A stretch of 28,137 nt of DNA from an uncultured Gammaproteobacteria bacterium (lineage in GTDB: Bacteria; Pseudomonadota; Gammaproteobacteria; Magnimaribacterales; D2472): NCBI GenBank assembly GCA_913050015.1, contig CAJXAZ010000009.1:1-28137 (forward strand), read 5' to 3'. Of the stretch, positions 7,661 to 16,031 are shown in pieces; the first letter of the stretch is position 1; each line of letters opens with the position of its first letter. The notes beneath the pieces were generated by a model, which did not search any database, was not told where the DNA came from, and saw only the letters and a program-made list of their open reading frames with translations. Made by a program: the position numbers and the translations under genes.

Positions 7661-8178
7661 AGAGTTCTTAGTTGAGGATCAAAGCCTTGTTTTGTAATTT
7701 TTTCTTTAGCATTATTGGCGGCTGATCTATTTGGATAGGGGCCACTTAGAACACTAAACAGAATCTTTCCAGGATTAGAACTGCTATATATTTCATTGAT
7801 TGAAATTAGCTCTACTTTTTCTAGGGTATTTTCTGCCTCATATGCATATTTTTTATTTCCATATGCACCTATTTGGACAAAATATTCACAAGACAACAAA
7901 TTATTATTTATCTCAGACTCTATTAAAACAGACCCATTCATAAGCGAAGTCGGAAAATCTATTGTTATATTATTTGTATTCATCCTTGGCTCAACGCTTT
8001 TAATATCTGTCTCAAAATATAGAAATGAAATAGACACTAACGAAGCAGAGATGAAAATAAGAGACATTATTGTAACTGGAGTAAATACCTGAATACTCTT
8101 TTTTTTTGACCTAAATTTATTTTTTTTAGGAGCTCTAATATTTCTGCTCGATGACCCTCTATTTGCAAAATCTTTCAT
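7645..8178 (-). CDS. SPOR-domain membrane protein, probable FtsN-type division protein
   Basis: Bitopic inner-membrane protein with a C-terminal SPOR domain, which binds glycan strands stripped of stem peptides at the division septum. It has 177 residues: a basic cytoplasmic tail starting MKDFANRGSSSRN, a membrane segment at about 35-54, a short periplasmic linker, and the SPOR domain at about 98-174 (YFVQIGAYGNKKYAYEAEN, then FSVLSGPYPNRSAANNAKEK). The FxxRGSS-like N-terminus and the position directly after argS recall the FtsN-like gene next to argS in Pseudomonas, which supports the FtsN reading. It is much shorter than E. coli FtsN (about 319), mainly in the linker. It starts 5 bases after argS and overlaps yggS by 16. 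It could instead be a different SPOR protein. Confidence 0.8.
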   Translation of the reverse strand: MKDFANRGSSSRNIRAPKKNKFRSKKKSIQVFTPVTIMSLIFISASLVSISFLYFETDIKSVEPRMNTNNITIDFPTSLMNGSVLIESEINNNLLSCEYFVQIGAYGNKKYAYEAENTLEKVELISINEIYSSSNPGKILFSVLSGPYPNRSAANNAKEKITKQGFDPQLRTLCKKS

Positions 8179-8183
8179 AGATA

Positions 8184-9926
8184 TTACATTTTATCCATAG
8201 GCTTTATTCCAAGTAATCCAAGCCCATTTGAGATAACTTTCTTAGCGGCATTTAAGGTATAAATAATAGATTTAATATTTTCATCAGATTCTTTAAATAC
8301 ATGATTGTCATTATAAAAACTATGAAATACTTGAGCAAAATCTCTAAGATAAAAAATAATGATATGAGGTTGAAGTGAGCTTGATGCTCTTAACACTATC
8401 TCTGGATATTTATTAATCTCATGTATCAATTTGTCGCACGAAGCATATGAACCACTTACTATAGACTCTGCATGTGAGGGCTCTTCTGAATGATCTTCTA
8501 GATACTTCTTCTGCAATGAAAAGATTCTTGCATGGGCATACTGTATGTAATAAAAAATATTTTCTTTACTATCTGATTTAGCTAGATTTATATCAAAATC
8601 TAAATGTTGATCAGCTTGTTTTGAAAGGTAATAAAATCTTGCAGCATCGGTCCCTATTTCATTTATCAGATCACCCAATGAGAAGAACTCCCCAGACCTA
8701 GTCGACATCTTAACTTTTTTCCCATCTTTAAAAAGATTTGCAAATTGAACAAGCTGAACATTCAATCGTTCTTTATCAAACCCAAGTCCTTCCATTGAAG
8801 CTTCTATTCTTTTTATATATCCATGATGGTCTGCACCCCATACGTTAATCAATTTATCAAAACCTCTATCTATCTTATCCTTGTGATAGGCAATATCAGA
8901 AGCAAAATACGTGGCTCTGCCATCATCTCTTATAAGAACTCTATTTTTATCGTCTCCTGTAGAGTTTGTATTTAGCCATAGCGCCCCATTTTCTTCATAT
9001 GCTAGTTGTTTGTTTTTTAGCTTGTCAATTGCTGAGGTAATTTGTGAGTTTTCATCAGAAACACTCCCAAGGGTAGATTCATAAAACCAATGATCGAATG
9101 ATACATTGAATGATTTAAGATCCTTTCTTATAGAGTCGAGAACTTCCTCAAGCGCAAATTCTTTAATACTTGACCATAGCTCCTCGTGACTCTTTTGAAT
9201 CCTAAGAATAATTTCATCTATCTCTTTCTCTTCATCGTCTGGAAGGTCATTCATATATGATGAAGCATCAATTTTTAAGGTACTGTTTTTTGAAGCATAT
9301 GCATCACCAATTTCAGATATATAAGAGCCTTTGTATGCATTTTTAGGAAAGAAATCTTCAAATTCTTTTTGGTATATTCTGATGAAAACACTAGCTGTTA
9401 AAATATCTATCTGTCTCCCAGCATCATTTATGTAATATTCCTTCTCTACTCTATACCCAGAGGATTTTAAAATCCTTGACAGAGCATCTCCGTAAGCAGC
9501 GCCTCTCCCATGCCCAACATGGAGAGGTCCGGTTGGATTTGCTGAGACAAACTCTATTTGTATAGATTTACCTTTATTCTTTTCAGACGTACCAAAATTT
9601 TCAGGGTTTATATTTGCTGACTGAACTGCTAAAAAAAAATCAGATCTTTTCAGGGTTATATTAATAAAGCCAGGACCAGCAGATTCTACTTTTTCATATC
9701 TGTTTAAAAGAGTTAGTTGTTGCTCCAGCTTAGCTGCAAGTTCTTTTGGATTAGTTTTAAGAACGCTGGCAGCAATCATGCAAGCGTTTGTAGTTATGTG
9801 CCCTTTGGATAAATCATCAGTTACATTGGATGAGTATTTCTTTTTAATAGATTCAGTTTGCTCTCTACTGATATCTGGTATTAGCGATAGAAAATTATCT
9901 ATCTCTAAATTAATACTTTCAATCAT
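8184..9926 (-). CDS. argS: Arginyl-tRNA synthetase
   Basis: Class I aminoacyl-tRNA synthetase charging tRNA-Arg. It has 580 residues, close to E. coli ArgS (577). The N-terminal Add1 domain occupies about residues 1-100. The HIGH-class signature is HVGHGR (136-141) in SANPTGPLHVGHGRGAAYGD, and the KMSKS-class loop appears as KMSTR (406-410). VWGADHHGYIKR and the C-terminal anticodon-binding DALR domain (YAHARIFSLQ onward) complete the family order. Its ATG shares one base with the efp stop codon (TAATG), so efp and argS are probably translationally coupled. A run of nine A/T bases in the early part stays in frame. Confidence 0.97.
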   Translation of the reverse strand: MIESINLEIDNFLSLIPDISREQTESIKKKYSSNVTDDLSKGHITTNACMIAASVLKTNPKELAAKLEQQLTLLNRYEKVESAGPGFINITLKRSDFFLAVQSANINPENFGTSEKNKGKSIQIEFVSANPTGPLHVGHGRGAAYGDALSRILKSSGYRVEKEYYINDAGRQIDILTASVFIRIYQKEFEDFFPKNAYKGSYISEIGDAYASKNSTLKIDASSYMNDLPDDEEKEIDEIILRIQKSHEELWSSIKEFALEEVLDSIRKDLKSFNVSFDHWFYESTLGSVSDENSQITSAIDKLKNKQLAYEENGALWLNTNSTGDDKNRVLIRDDGRATYFASDIAYHKDKIDRGFDKLINVWGADHHGYIKRIEASMEGLGFDKERLNVQLVQFANLFKDGKKVKMSTRSGEFFSLGDLINEIGTDAARFYYLSKQADQHLDFDINLAKSDSKENIFYYIQYAHARIFSLQKKYLEDHSEEPSHAESIVSGSYASCDKLIHEINKYPEIVLRASSSLQPHIIIFYLRDFAQVFHSFYNDNHVFKESDENIKSIIYTLNAAKKVISNGLGLLGIKPMDKM

Positions 9927-10489
9927 TACTTTGCTCTTCCTACATAACTCGCATTTCTAGTATCAACTTTTACTATTTCGCCTTCATTAACAAATAAAGG
10001 CACTTGCACGATTACGCCTGTTTCCAATTCAGCAGGTTTTGTTGCACCAGAAACAGTATCTCCTTTTACACCCGGCTCAGAGCTTGTGATTTTAAGTTCA
10101 ACTATCACAGGAGGATCTACAAGAATAGGCTGTTCATTCCATAAAACAATCTGACACGGCTCTTGACCTGAAAGCCATTTTTTTGCATCGCCCATTTCAG
10201 AAGATCCAATTTCAATTTGCTCAAACGTAACAGAGTCCATAAAATGCCAGCTTTCACCATCCGTATAAAGAAACTCCATATCTTTGTGATCTACATCAGC
10301 GGTTTCAGCTGATTCACCAGACTTAAATGTTTTATCGTTAGTATTTCCGGTAAGTAAGTTTTTATACTTCACTCTCATAACGGCTTGGCCTTTACCAGGC
10401 TTATGAAACTCATGCTCTATTATTGAGCAAGGCGAGTTATCTATTAATAGCTTAGTTCCATTTTTGAATTGATTAGTTGAAATTTTCAT
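9926..10489 (-). CDS. efp: Elongation factor P
   Basis: Translation factor that binds between the P and E sites and rescues ribosomes stalled at proline runs. It has 187 residues and the three-domain EF-P/eIF5A architecture (188 in E. coli). The loop HKPGKGQAVMRVKYKN carries the modifiable Lys (residue 33 here, equal to E. coli Lys34), which points to the EpmA-type beta-lysylation branch rather than the Arg32-rhamnosylation branch; no modification gene lies in this window. VDHKDMEFLYTDGESWHFMD is the domain II signature, and the end VNEGEIVKVDTRNASYVGRAK is canonical. It is the first gene of the ten-gene minus-strand string and is divergent from the M2 peptidase gene, with a 48-base shared upstream region. 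Confidence 0.97.
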   Translation of the reverse strand: MKISTNQFKNGTKLLIDNSPCSIIEHEFHKPGKGQAVMRVKYKNLLTGNTNDKTFKSGESAETADVDHKDMEFLYTDGESWHFMDSVTFEQIEIGSSEMGDAKKWLSGQEPCQIVLWNEQPILVDPPVIVELKITSSEPGVKGDTVSGATKPAELETGVIVQVPLFVNEGEIVKVDTRNASYVGRAK

Positions 10490-10490
10490 T

Positions 10491-10519
10491 TTGAATATAT
10501 TTTTATGTTATTTTATGAA
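10491..10519 (+). promoter_or_regulatory. Candidate sigma-70 promoter for the M2 peptidase gene
   Basis: TTGAAT at 10491-10496 and TATGAA at 10514-10519 are separated by exactly 17 bases in the 48-base gap between divergent efp and the M2 peptidase gene. A good Shine-Dalgarno sequence (GAGGA, about 10528-10532) lies before the ATG at 10538. The -10 match is partial and AT-rich DNA gives many such pairs, so the assignment is tentative. Confidence 0.4.
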
Positions 10520-10537
10520 TAGTTATCGAGGAAAACT

Positions 10538-12352
10538 ATGAAAAAATTATTTATGTTAATTGCCATTAGTGCAATTGTAACTTCTTGCGCACCAAGTGGC
10601 GAACAATCTCAGTCATTAGATGACCTAGATTTATTTCTAGCATCTGTGGAAGAGGAGAATAAGATTGAGGGCCCAATAGCGAGCTCCGCTTATTGGATAG
10701 GATCAAATTTTATTACTTATGATTCTCAAAAAGTAGTTGCTGACTATGGAAAAAGAAATACGTTAGAAGCTTTAGAGACATCGAGAAAGGCATCAACTTT
10801 TAATAATTTAGAGGTATCTGTATCTGATAGAAGAAAGCTGGAACTTTTAAAAAGTTCATTCGTAATGCCACCACCTTTTGATGAAGATTTGGCTGGAGAG
10901 CTTTCTCAGATTTCTACAAAACTTGAAGCTATGTATGGAACTGGAAAACATTGCTATGAAGATGGGACATGCCTGGATTTAGAGGCCTTTGAAAATATTA
11001 TCGATGCTTCGCGTGATCCAGATGAGCTATTAAAGGCATGGATGGGATGGCATGAAATTGGAAAACCTATGAAGCCAATGTATATGAGGATGGTAGAAAT
11101 TGGTAATCAAGGCTCTCAAGATTTAGGCTTCGATGGCTTGAGTGACCTATGGTTCAGTAAGTACGACATGCCAGCAGATAAATTTTTAGATGAGACAGAT
11201 AGAGTTTGGGAAGAGGTTAAGCCTTTATATGAAGCACTACATTGCCATGTCAGAAGTCAACTTAATGCTAAATATGGTGATGAGGAAGTATCTTTAGAAG
11301 GCCCATTGCCAGTTCACTTACTTGGAAATATGTGGGGACAGTCTTGGAGTAATATTTATGATATAGCTTACACAGAAGCTAGCAGTAACTCGGTAGATGT
11401 AACCCAGATTATCGAAGACAAAAAAATTAATGAAAAGAACATGGTTGAGTTAGCAGAAAACTTCTTTTTATCTATGGGATTTGATTCTCTACCTGATTCC
11501 TTTTGGGAGCGCTCGTTATTTATCAAGCCTGTCGATAGAAGTGTGGTGTGTCATGCTTCAGCTTGGAATCTTGATCCAGAAACTAATGACCTAAGAATTA
11601 AAATGTGTATAGAAAAAAACGAAGAAGATTTTATAACTATTCATCATGAGCTAGGGCATATTTTTTACTACCAAGCTTACAACCACTTGCCAACCTTATT
11701 TCAAGGAGGAGCTAATGATGGCTTCCATGAGGCATTTGGAGATTTATTAACCCTATCGATCACTCCAGAGTATTTAAATAAGATTGGCTTTATCTCAGAG
11801 GCAGAGGCAGAAAATGCAAAAACTGATGCAATAGGTTTATTGATGAAGCAGGCTTTAGAGGGGGTTGTTGTAATACCTTGGGCATTAATGCTTGATAAGT
11901 GGAGATCGGGTGTATTTAACGGCGACATCACTGAGGATAATTTAAACCAATCTTGGTGGGATATGAGAGAGTCTTATCAAGGAATCACATCTCCTGTTGA
12001 AAGGTCTGAGGACTATTTTGATCCAGGTGCTAAATATCATGTGCCAGCTAACACTCCTTACACTAGATATTATCTTGCACGAATCATGCAGTATCAGTTC
12101 CATGAATCTTTATGTAATGAAATAGGATTTTCTGGCCCGCTGCATGAATGTTCTATCTATGGAAATGCCAAGGCTGGAGAAAAAATAATTGCTACTATGG
12201 CTATGGGTCAAAGCGTCCCATGGCAAGACTCTTTCGAAAAAATTACTGGTACAAGAGAGTTAAGCGGAACATCTGTAATGAATTATTATCGCCCACTGAA
12301 GCAGTGGCTAGATAAGCAGAATGAAAATAGAGCATGTGGTTGGGGCGGTTAA
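10538..12352 (+). CDS. M2 family (ACE-like) zinc dipeptidyl-carboxypeptidase, lipoprotein
   Basis: Zinc metallopeptidase of family M2, related to angiotensin-converting enzyme, expected to remove dipeptides from the C-terminus of peptides in the periplasm or at a membrane. It has 604 residues. It starts with a lipoprotein signal peptide ending in the lipobox VTSC with Cys17 as the modified residue. The catalytic HEXXH is HELGH (His370, Glu371, His374) and the third zinc ligand fits Glu398 in FHEAFGD, 24 residues after the second His as in ACE. YHVPANTPYTRYYLARIMQYQFHESLC and the WGQSWSNIYD region are also typical of the family. The likely role is scavenging of peptides. The stop codon overlaps the next gene's ATG as TAATG, so the two may be co-translated. 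Confidence 0.94.
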   Translation: MKKLFMLIAISAIVTSCAPSGEQSQSLDDLDLFLASVEEENKIEGPIASSAYWIGSNFITYDSQKVVADYGKRNTLEALETSRKASTFNNLEVSVSDRRKLELLKSSFVMPPPFDEDLAGELSQISTKLEAMYGTGKHCYEDGTCLDLEAFENIIDASRDPDELLKAWMGWHEIGKPMKPMYMRMVEIGNQGSQDLGFDGLSDLWFSKYDMPADKFLDETDRVWEEVKPLYEALHCHVRSQLNAKYGDEEVSLEGPLPVHLLGNMWGQSWSNIYDIAYTEASSNSVDVTQIIEDKKINEKNMVELAENFFLSMGFDSLPDSFWERSLFIKPVDRSVVCHASAWNLDPETNDLRIKMCIEKNEEDFITIHHELGHIFYYQAYNHLPTLFQGGANDGFHEAFGDLLTLSITPEYLNKIGFISEAEAENAKTDAIGLLMKQALEGVVVIPWALMLDKWRSGVFNGDITEDNLNQSWWDMRESYQGITSPVERSEDYFDPGAKYHVPANTPYTRYYLARIMQYQFHESLCNEIGFSGPLHECSIYGNAKAGEKIIATMAMGQSVPWQDSFEKITGTRELSGTSVMNYYRPLKQWLDKQNENRACGWGG

Positions 12353-13203
12353 TGAAATCATTAATCAATATTATTATTTCTTTTAGTGTTTTTGTTGTAG
12401 CTATCGCTATAGCGAATGCATCAGGAAGCTCATTAGTCCTTCAAGCAGTCCTTATTGCTTTTGCAATTCAATGGATAGCTTTTATTCCAGCCTATGTTTT
12501 TCAGACTGAAAAATTTTACGACCTAATGGGAAGCATTACTTACCTAACTGTAATTTGGTTTACCTTGATGAGCTCATCAAATGAATCAACATTAGTGAAT
12601 ATTGGAAATATTGTAATTGTGCTTTTAATATCTAGCTGGGCTATAAGGCTTGGAACTTTCTTATTTTTAAGAATTAAAAAAGATGGAGAGGATAAAAGAT
12701 TCAGAACTATCAAGCCTTCTGCATCAAGATTTTTTATGACATGGACACTTCAAGGTCTATGGGTTTCATTGTGTTCAATGTGTGCCTTGACAGCTATTTC
12801 TTCCGAAGGTGGAATTGTTCTTAACCTCTTCTTTTATCTAGGAGTAGCAATATTTATATTTGGCTTTGCTATTGAAATTATCGCAGACAAACAAAAATCT
12901 AAATTTAGATCTGTAGAAGCTAATAAAGATAGCTTTATAACAACTGGCCTGTGGGCTAAATCTAGGCATCCTAATTATCTTGGGGAGATTCTTCTATGGT
13001 TAGGTGTTGCTGTTATATCTATTTCATCCTTAAGTGGATGGCAGTACTTAACTTTAATATCACCAATATTCACTTATCTTTTATTAGTTTATGTAAGTGG
13101 TGTAAGAATGCTTGAGGATATGGGTGATAAGAAATGGGGTCATAATGAGGAATATATAAAATATAAATCCACGACTCCAAGATTATTTTTTAACTTGAAA
13201 TAG
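12352..13203 (+). CDS. DUF1295 / steroid 5-alpha-reductase-like membrane protein
   Basis: Integral membrane protein of the DUF1295 family, related in fold to 3-oxo-5-alpha-steroid 4-dehydrogenases and isoprenylcysteine methyltransferase-like enzymes; the substrate in bacteria is not known. From the ATG at 12352 it has 283 residues with about six or seven membrane segments. The C-terminal signature is clear: FGFAIEIIADKQKSKFR, then FITTGLWAKSRHPNYLGEILLWLGVAV and a final ML.DMG.KKWG..EEYIKYKSTTPRLFF, a pattern that binds NADPH or SAM in related families. An ATG at 12334 would add six residues, but the ATG at 12352 makes a TAATG stop-start junction with the peptidase gene, as at three other junctions here, so I prefer it. 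Confidence 0.9.
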   Translation: MKSLINIIISFSVFVVAIAIANASGSSLVLQAVLIAFAIQWIAFIPAYVFQTEKFYDLMGSITYLTVIWFTLMSSSNESTLVNIGNIVIVLLISSWAIRLGTFLFLRIKKDGEDKRFRTIKPSASRFFMTWTLQGLWVSLCSMCALTAISSEGGIVLNLFFYLGVAIFIFGFAIEIIADKQKSKFRSVEANKDSFITTGLWAKSRHPNYLGEILLWLGVAVISISSLSGWQYLTLISPIFTYLLLVYVSGVRMLEDMGDKKWGHNEEYIKYKSTTPRLFFNLK

Positions 13204-13310
13204 AACATATAGTTAATAGGCTCAATGCTTATATGTATATTTAAAAATCATTAACAGTTTTTAAATAACTAGAATATCGTAACAAAATGTTTTATTTATG
13301 TTTTTTGACT

Positions 13311-13335
13311 GTTAATATGTCGTTCACATAGGGAG
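13311..13335 (+). promoter_or_regulatory. Candidate extended -10 promoter and Shine-Dalgarno of the TonB2-type operon
   Basis: The 138-base gap before the operon contains TGTTAATAT at 13310-13318, an extended -10 pattern (TG, one base, TAATAT). A start near 13325 would leave a leader of about 17 bases holding GGGAG at 13331-13335, well placed for the ATG at 13342. TTGACT at 13305-13310 is the best -35 box but has no good -10 at 16-18 bases. The rest of the gap holds AT-only inverted repeats (for example 13241-13264) that make poor terminators. I see no Fur-type palindrome I would defend. Confidence 0.3.
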
Positions 13336-13341
13336 ATTATT

Positions 13342-14088
13342 ATGATGAAGTTTAATTTAGTTCATTTATTTGTTCTGGTTTCTGTTGCTAATTTTATGAA
13401 TGCTCAGGACATGGAAAGTGTCTTAGAAGTGGGAAGAGAAAATCAAAAGCTATCTGCAGTGTCACAAGTAAATATTGATGCTACCGAAAGAAAGGCAGAT
13501 AAAATAGTAAATGAGTGGAAGGCTGTTGCAAAACAGGTAGAAGGACTTATTTTATACAATAAGCAAAAAAGAATTCAAATCCAAGCACAGCTAGATCTTA
13601 TGGATAAGCTAGATGAGCAACTTGTTCAAGTTGTTGTGATGCAAAGACAGATACCACCTCTTGCTCAAAGAATGCTTGAAAGTCTAGAAACATTTATAGG
13701 CTTAGATACTCCTTTTAGAAAAGAAGAAAGACAAGACAGAGTTGATCTAGTTAGATCTTCTCTAGCTAAACCAAAGGTAACCGCTTCTGAGCAGGTTCGT
13801 CAGGTTTTAGAGGCTTATAATATTGAGGCTGAATACGGAAGAAAAATTGACACGTATGAGGATACTCTTGCCGATGGAACGGTTGTAAATATATTAGTCA
13901 TTGGAAGAATCGGTATGTATTATCAAACGAAAGATGAGCAATCAAGTGGCAGATGGAATAAGGAAACAAGCACTTGGGATGATCTTCCTGGAAGCTACAG
14001 AAAACCAATTAGAAACGGCATAAGGATGGCTAAAAAGCTTGCTCCTACTGACATGCTAATGATGCCAGTCATCAAAGGAGAAGTGTAA
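13342..14088 (+). CDS. DUF3450 family periplasmic coiled-coil protein of the TonB2-type operon
   Basis: Periplasmic protein of the DUF3450 family, 248 residues. The N-terminus reads as a signal peptide (MMKFNLVHLFVLVSVANFMNAQD, cleavage probably near residue 22). Residues of about 30-110 are rich in charged and Gln residues and form a likely coiled coil. The C-terminal half has the family pattern VRQVLEAYNIEAEYGRKIDTYE, VNILVIGRIGMYYQT and DLPGSYRKPIRNGIRMAKKLAP. Its biochemical role is unknown; its place as first gene before ttpC, exbB, exbD and tonB matches the Vibrio TonB2 cluster, so it is probably an accessory part of the energy-transducing complex. The ATG has GGGAG six bases upstream; the stop overlaps the next ATG as TAATG. 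Confidence 0.88.
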   Translation: MMKFNLVHLFVLVSVANFMNAQDMESVLEVGRENQKLSAVSQVNIDATERKADKIVNEWKAVAKQVEGLILYNKQKRIQIQAQLDLMDKLDEQLVQVVVMQRQIPPLAQRMLESLETFIGLDTPFRKEERQDRVDLVRSSLAKPKVTASEQVRQVLEAYNIEAEYGRKIDTYEDTLADGTVVNILVIGRIGMYYQTKDEQSSGRWNKETSTWDDLPGSYRKPIRNGIRMAKKLAPTDMLMMPVIKGEV

Positions 14089-15482
14089 TGAGAAATTTAT
14101 ATATATTCCCACTTTTATTAGCATTTTCTTTGGGCTTAAGCACTTTTGTTTCTGCACAAGACGCTTCTGAAGAGGTCGTAGAAATATCTACTGTTGAGGC
14201 TTTACTTGCACTTGTTAAAGAAGGTAAGACTAAAGAACAGGCAGCTAACACTCAAAGAGAAGACGCTTTTACAGCAAATAAGAACAAACAAGCTTCGATT
14301 TTAGCTGCTGAAAAAAGAGAACTAGCTCGTCAAGAGAAAATTGCTGACAAGTTAGAAACAGAATACAAAAAAAATGAAGACATTTTAAGAGTTAAGGAAG
14401 AAGCCTATAAGAAAGAACTAGGCTCACTAGTTGAGCTTTTTGGTCATTTGCAAAGTTCTGCAGGTGAAGCTGCAGTTCAGTTTTCAGGATCTTTAACTGG
14501 AGCTCAATATGGTCAAGAAAGAGTTGCATTCTTAAATAGTCTTACAGGAAAAATGTCAGAAACTACTGAGTTACCAACTATTAGAGAAATTGAAGGTCTT
14601 TGGTATGAGCTTCAAAGAGAGATGATAGCTAGTGGTGAAGTTGTATCTTTTACTACTAACGTTATTGACGTTGATGGCGAAACCTCAGAATGTAACGTAA
14701 CCAGAGTTGGTTTATTCAACGCTGTATGTGATGGAAAGTATCTAGAATATGCTACTTCGAAAGGTCAGTACGCGTTTCTACCAAGACAGCCAGCAGGAAG
14801 ATTTACCAAGACTGCAAAAGGTGTAGGAAAAGCAGAAGTTGGAGAACAGGTAAGGTTTGGAGTTGATCCAACTGGTCCTACTGGCGGAAGTTTACTTGCC
14901 AATCTTATCCAAACACCATCTTTAATGGAAAGAGCTCAACAAGGAAGAGAAGTTGGTTATGCAATTATTGCTGTAGGTTTGGTAGCTGTTATATTCTCAT
15001 TCTGGAAGTTGTATAGTTTATACATCACTGGAACCGCAGTTAGAAAACAAACTACTAATAAAGCAGCAGATCCTTCAAATCCATTAGGCAGAGTATTAAA
15101 AGTAGGTCAAGACAACTTTAATAAAGATATCGACACCCTTGAGCTAAAGCTTGCCGAGGCAATTATGGCAGAAAGGCCAGCAATCGATATGGGTATTGGA
15201 TTTATTAAGATTATCTCAGTTATAGCTCCTTTAGCAGGTCTTTTAGGAACGGTTACCGGTATGATTGTTACCTTCCAAATGATTACATTGTATGGAACAG
15301 GTGATCCTAAATTGATGGCAGGTGGTATATCTCAAGCACTTGTTACTACAGTGTTAGGACTTCTAGTTGCTATTCCGACAAGTTTACTTCATTCCTTCAC
15401 GCAGTCTTCTGCAAGAGGAATAATCAGTATTCTTGAGGAGCAAAGTACAGGTATTCTTGCTGAGAGAGCAGAAACTAAATAA
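14088..15482 (+). CDS. Long MotA/TolQ/ExbB proton-channel protein (TtpC-like)
   Basis: ExbB-family proton-channel protein with a long periplasmic extension, like TtpC of the Vibrio TonB2 system, where a fourth protein is needed beside ExbB, ExbD and TonB. It has 464 residues: signal peptide about 1-23, predicted coiled coil about 45-115, a periplasmic domain to about 285, then three membrane segments near 289-312, 368-397 and 413-437. The ExbB/TolQ core is visible as APLAGLLGTVTGMIVTFQMI, and GDPKLMAGGISQALVTTVLGLLVAIP is the third segment. A Cys pair (Cys202, Cys214) in the periplasmic part could form a disulfide. It follows the DUF3450 gene at a TAATG junction and precedes a normal-size ExbB by 8 bases. 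Confidence 0.9.
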   Translation: MRNLYIFPLLLAFSLGLSTFVSAQDASEEVVEISTVEALLALVKEGKTKEQAANTQREDAFTANKNKQASILAAEKRELARQEKIADKLETEYKKNEDILRVKEEAYKKELGSLVELFGHLQSSAGEAAVQFSGSLTGAQYGQERVAFLNSLTGKMSETTELPTIREIEGLWYELQREMIASGEVVSFTTNVIDVDGETSECNVTRVGLFNAVCDGKYLEYATSKGQYAFLPRQPAGRFTKTAKGVGKAEVGEQVRFGVDPTGPTGGSLLANLIQTPSLMERAQQGREVGYAIIAVGLVAVIFSFWKLYSLYITGTAVRKQTTNKAADPSNPLGRVLKVGQDNFNKDIDTLELKLAEAIMAERPAIDMGIGFIKIISVIAPLAGLLGTVTGMIVTFQMITLYGTGDPKLMAGGISQALVTTVLGLLVAIPTSLLHSFTQSSARGIISILEEQSTGILAERAETK

Positions 15483-15490
15483 GTATTAAT

Positions 15491-16021
15491 ATGCTATTTG
15501 CAATATCTGAAGCATTTTCATCCATAAGAGACTTTATGGAGCAAGGCGGAAGCGTGCTTTGGTTAATTGCAATTCTTGTTTTCTTTATGTGGGGTATGAT
15601 CTTCGAAAGAATATGGTACCTATCACATGCTTATAACCAATATGTAGGCACTCTAGCAAAACAATGGAAAGAGCGTTCGGATAAAAAATCCTGGCACGCT
15701 CTTCAAATTAGAGAGAAAATGATTTCTCAAGCTAAGTCAGAGATTAATAAGAACTTAAGTATTATACAAACATGTGTGGTATTGGCTCCATTACTAGGCC
15801 TTCTAGGCACAGTAACGGGGATGATAGAGGTTTTTCAGGTAATGGCGTTTAATGGTGGCGGAGACGCAAGGGCAATGGCTGGAGGCGTTTCAAAGGCAAC
15901 ACTTCCAACAATGGCTGGAATGGTCGCTGCGCTATCAGGCTCATTTGCAACCATATACCTAACAAGTACCAGTAAAAGACACGAAACAGAACTTAATCAA
16001 ATTATAAAAAGAGATATTTAG
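15491..16021 (+). CDS. exbB: ExbB proton-channel subunit (TonB2 type)
   Basis: Inner-membrane ExbB/TolQ protein that forms the pentameric proton channel driving TonB. It has 176 residues, the short TonB2-type form. Membrane segments lie at about 20-44, 90-117 and 134-158. The core motif APLLGLLGTVTGMIEVFQVM is followed by GGGDARAMAGGVSKATLPTMAGM, both diagnostic. DFMEQGGSVLW at the N-terminus resembles other short ExbB proteins and supports the ATG at 15491 although no Shine-Dalgarno sequence is evident. It sits between the long ExbB-like gene and exbD with gaps of 8 and 10 bases. Confidence 0.93.
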   Translation: MLFAISEAFSSIRDFMEQGGSVLWLIAILVFFMWGMIFERIWYLSHAYNQYVGTLAKQWKERSDKKSWHALQIREKMISQAKSEINKNLSIIQTCVVLAPLLGLLGTVTGMIEVFQVMAFNGGGDARAMAGGVSKATLPTMAGMVAALSGSFATIYLTSTSKRHETELNQIIKRDI

Positions 16022-16031
16022 GGGAATTTTT

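Noticed and set aside
12334..12352. Earlier ATG for the DUF1295 protein
   Set aside because: It adds six residues inside the peptidase gene end; the ATG at 12352 makes the TAATG junction repeated elsewhere in the window and begins with a normal membrane N-terminus.
13201..13280. AT-only inverted repeats after the DUF1295 gene, such as TTAAAAA...TTTTTAA at 13241-13264
   Set aside because: Stems lack GC pairs and could be chance in such DNA; I do not call a terminator here.
14088..15482. Possible fusion of two genes in the long ExbB-like protein
   Set aside because: The long periplasmic N-terminus before an ExbB core is the known TtpC architecture of TonB2 clusters, so it is not a novel fusion.
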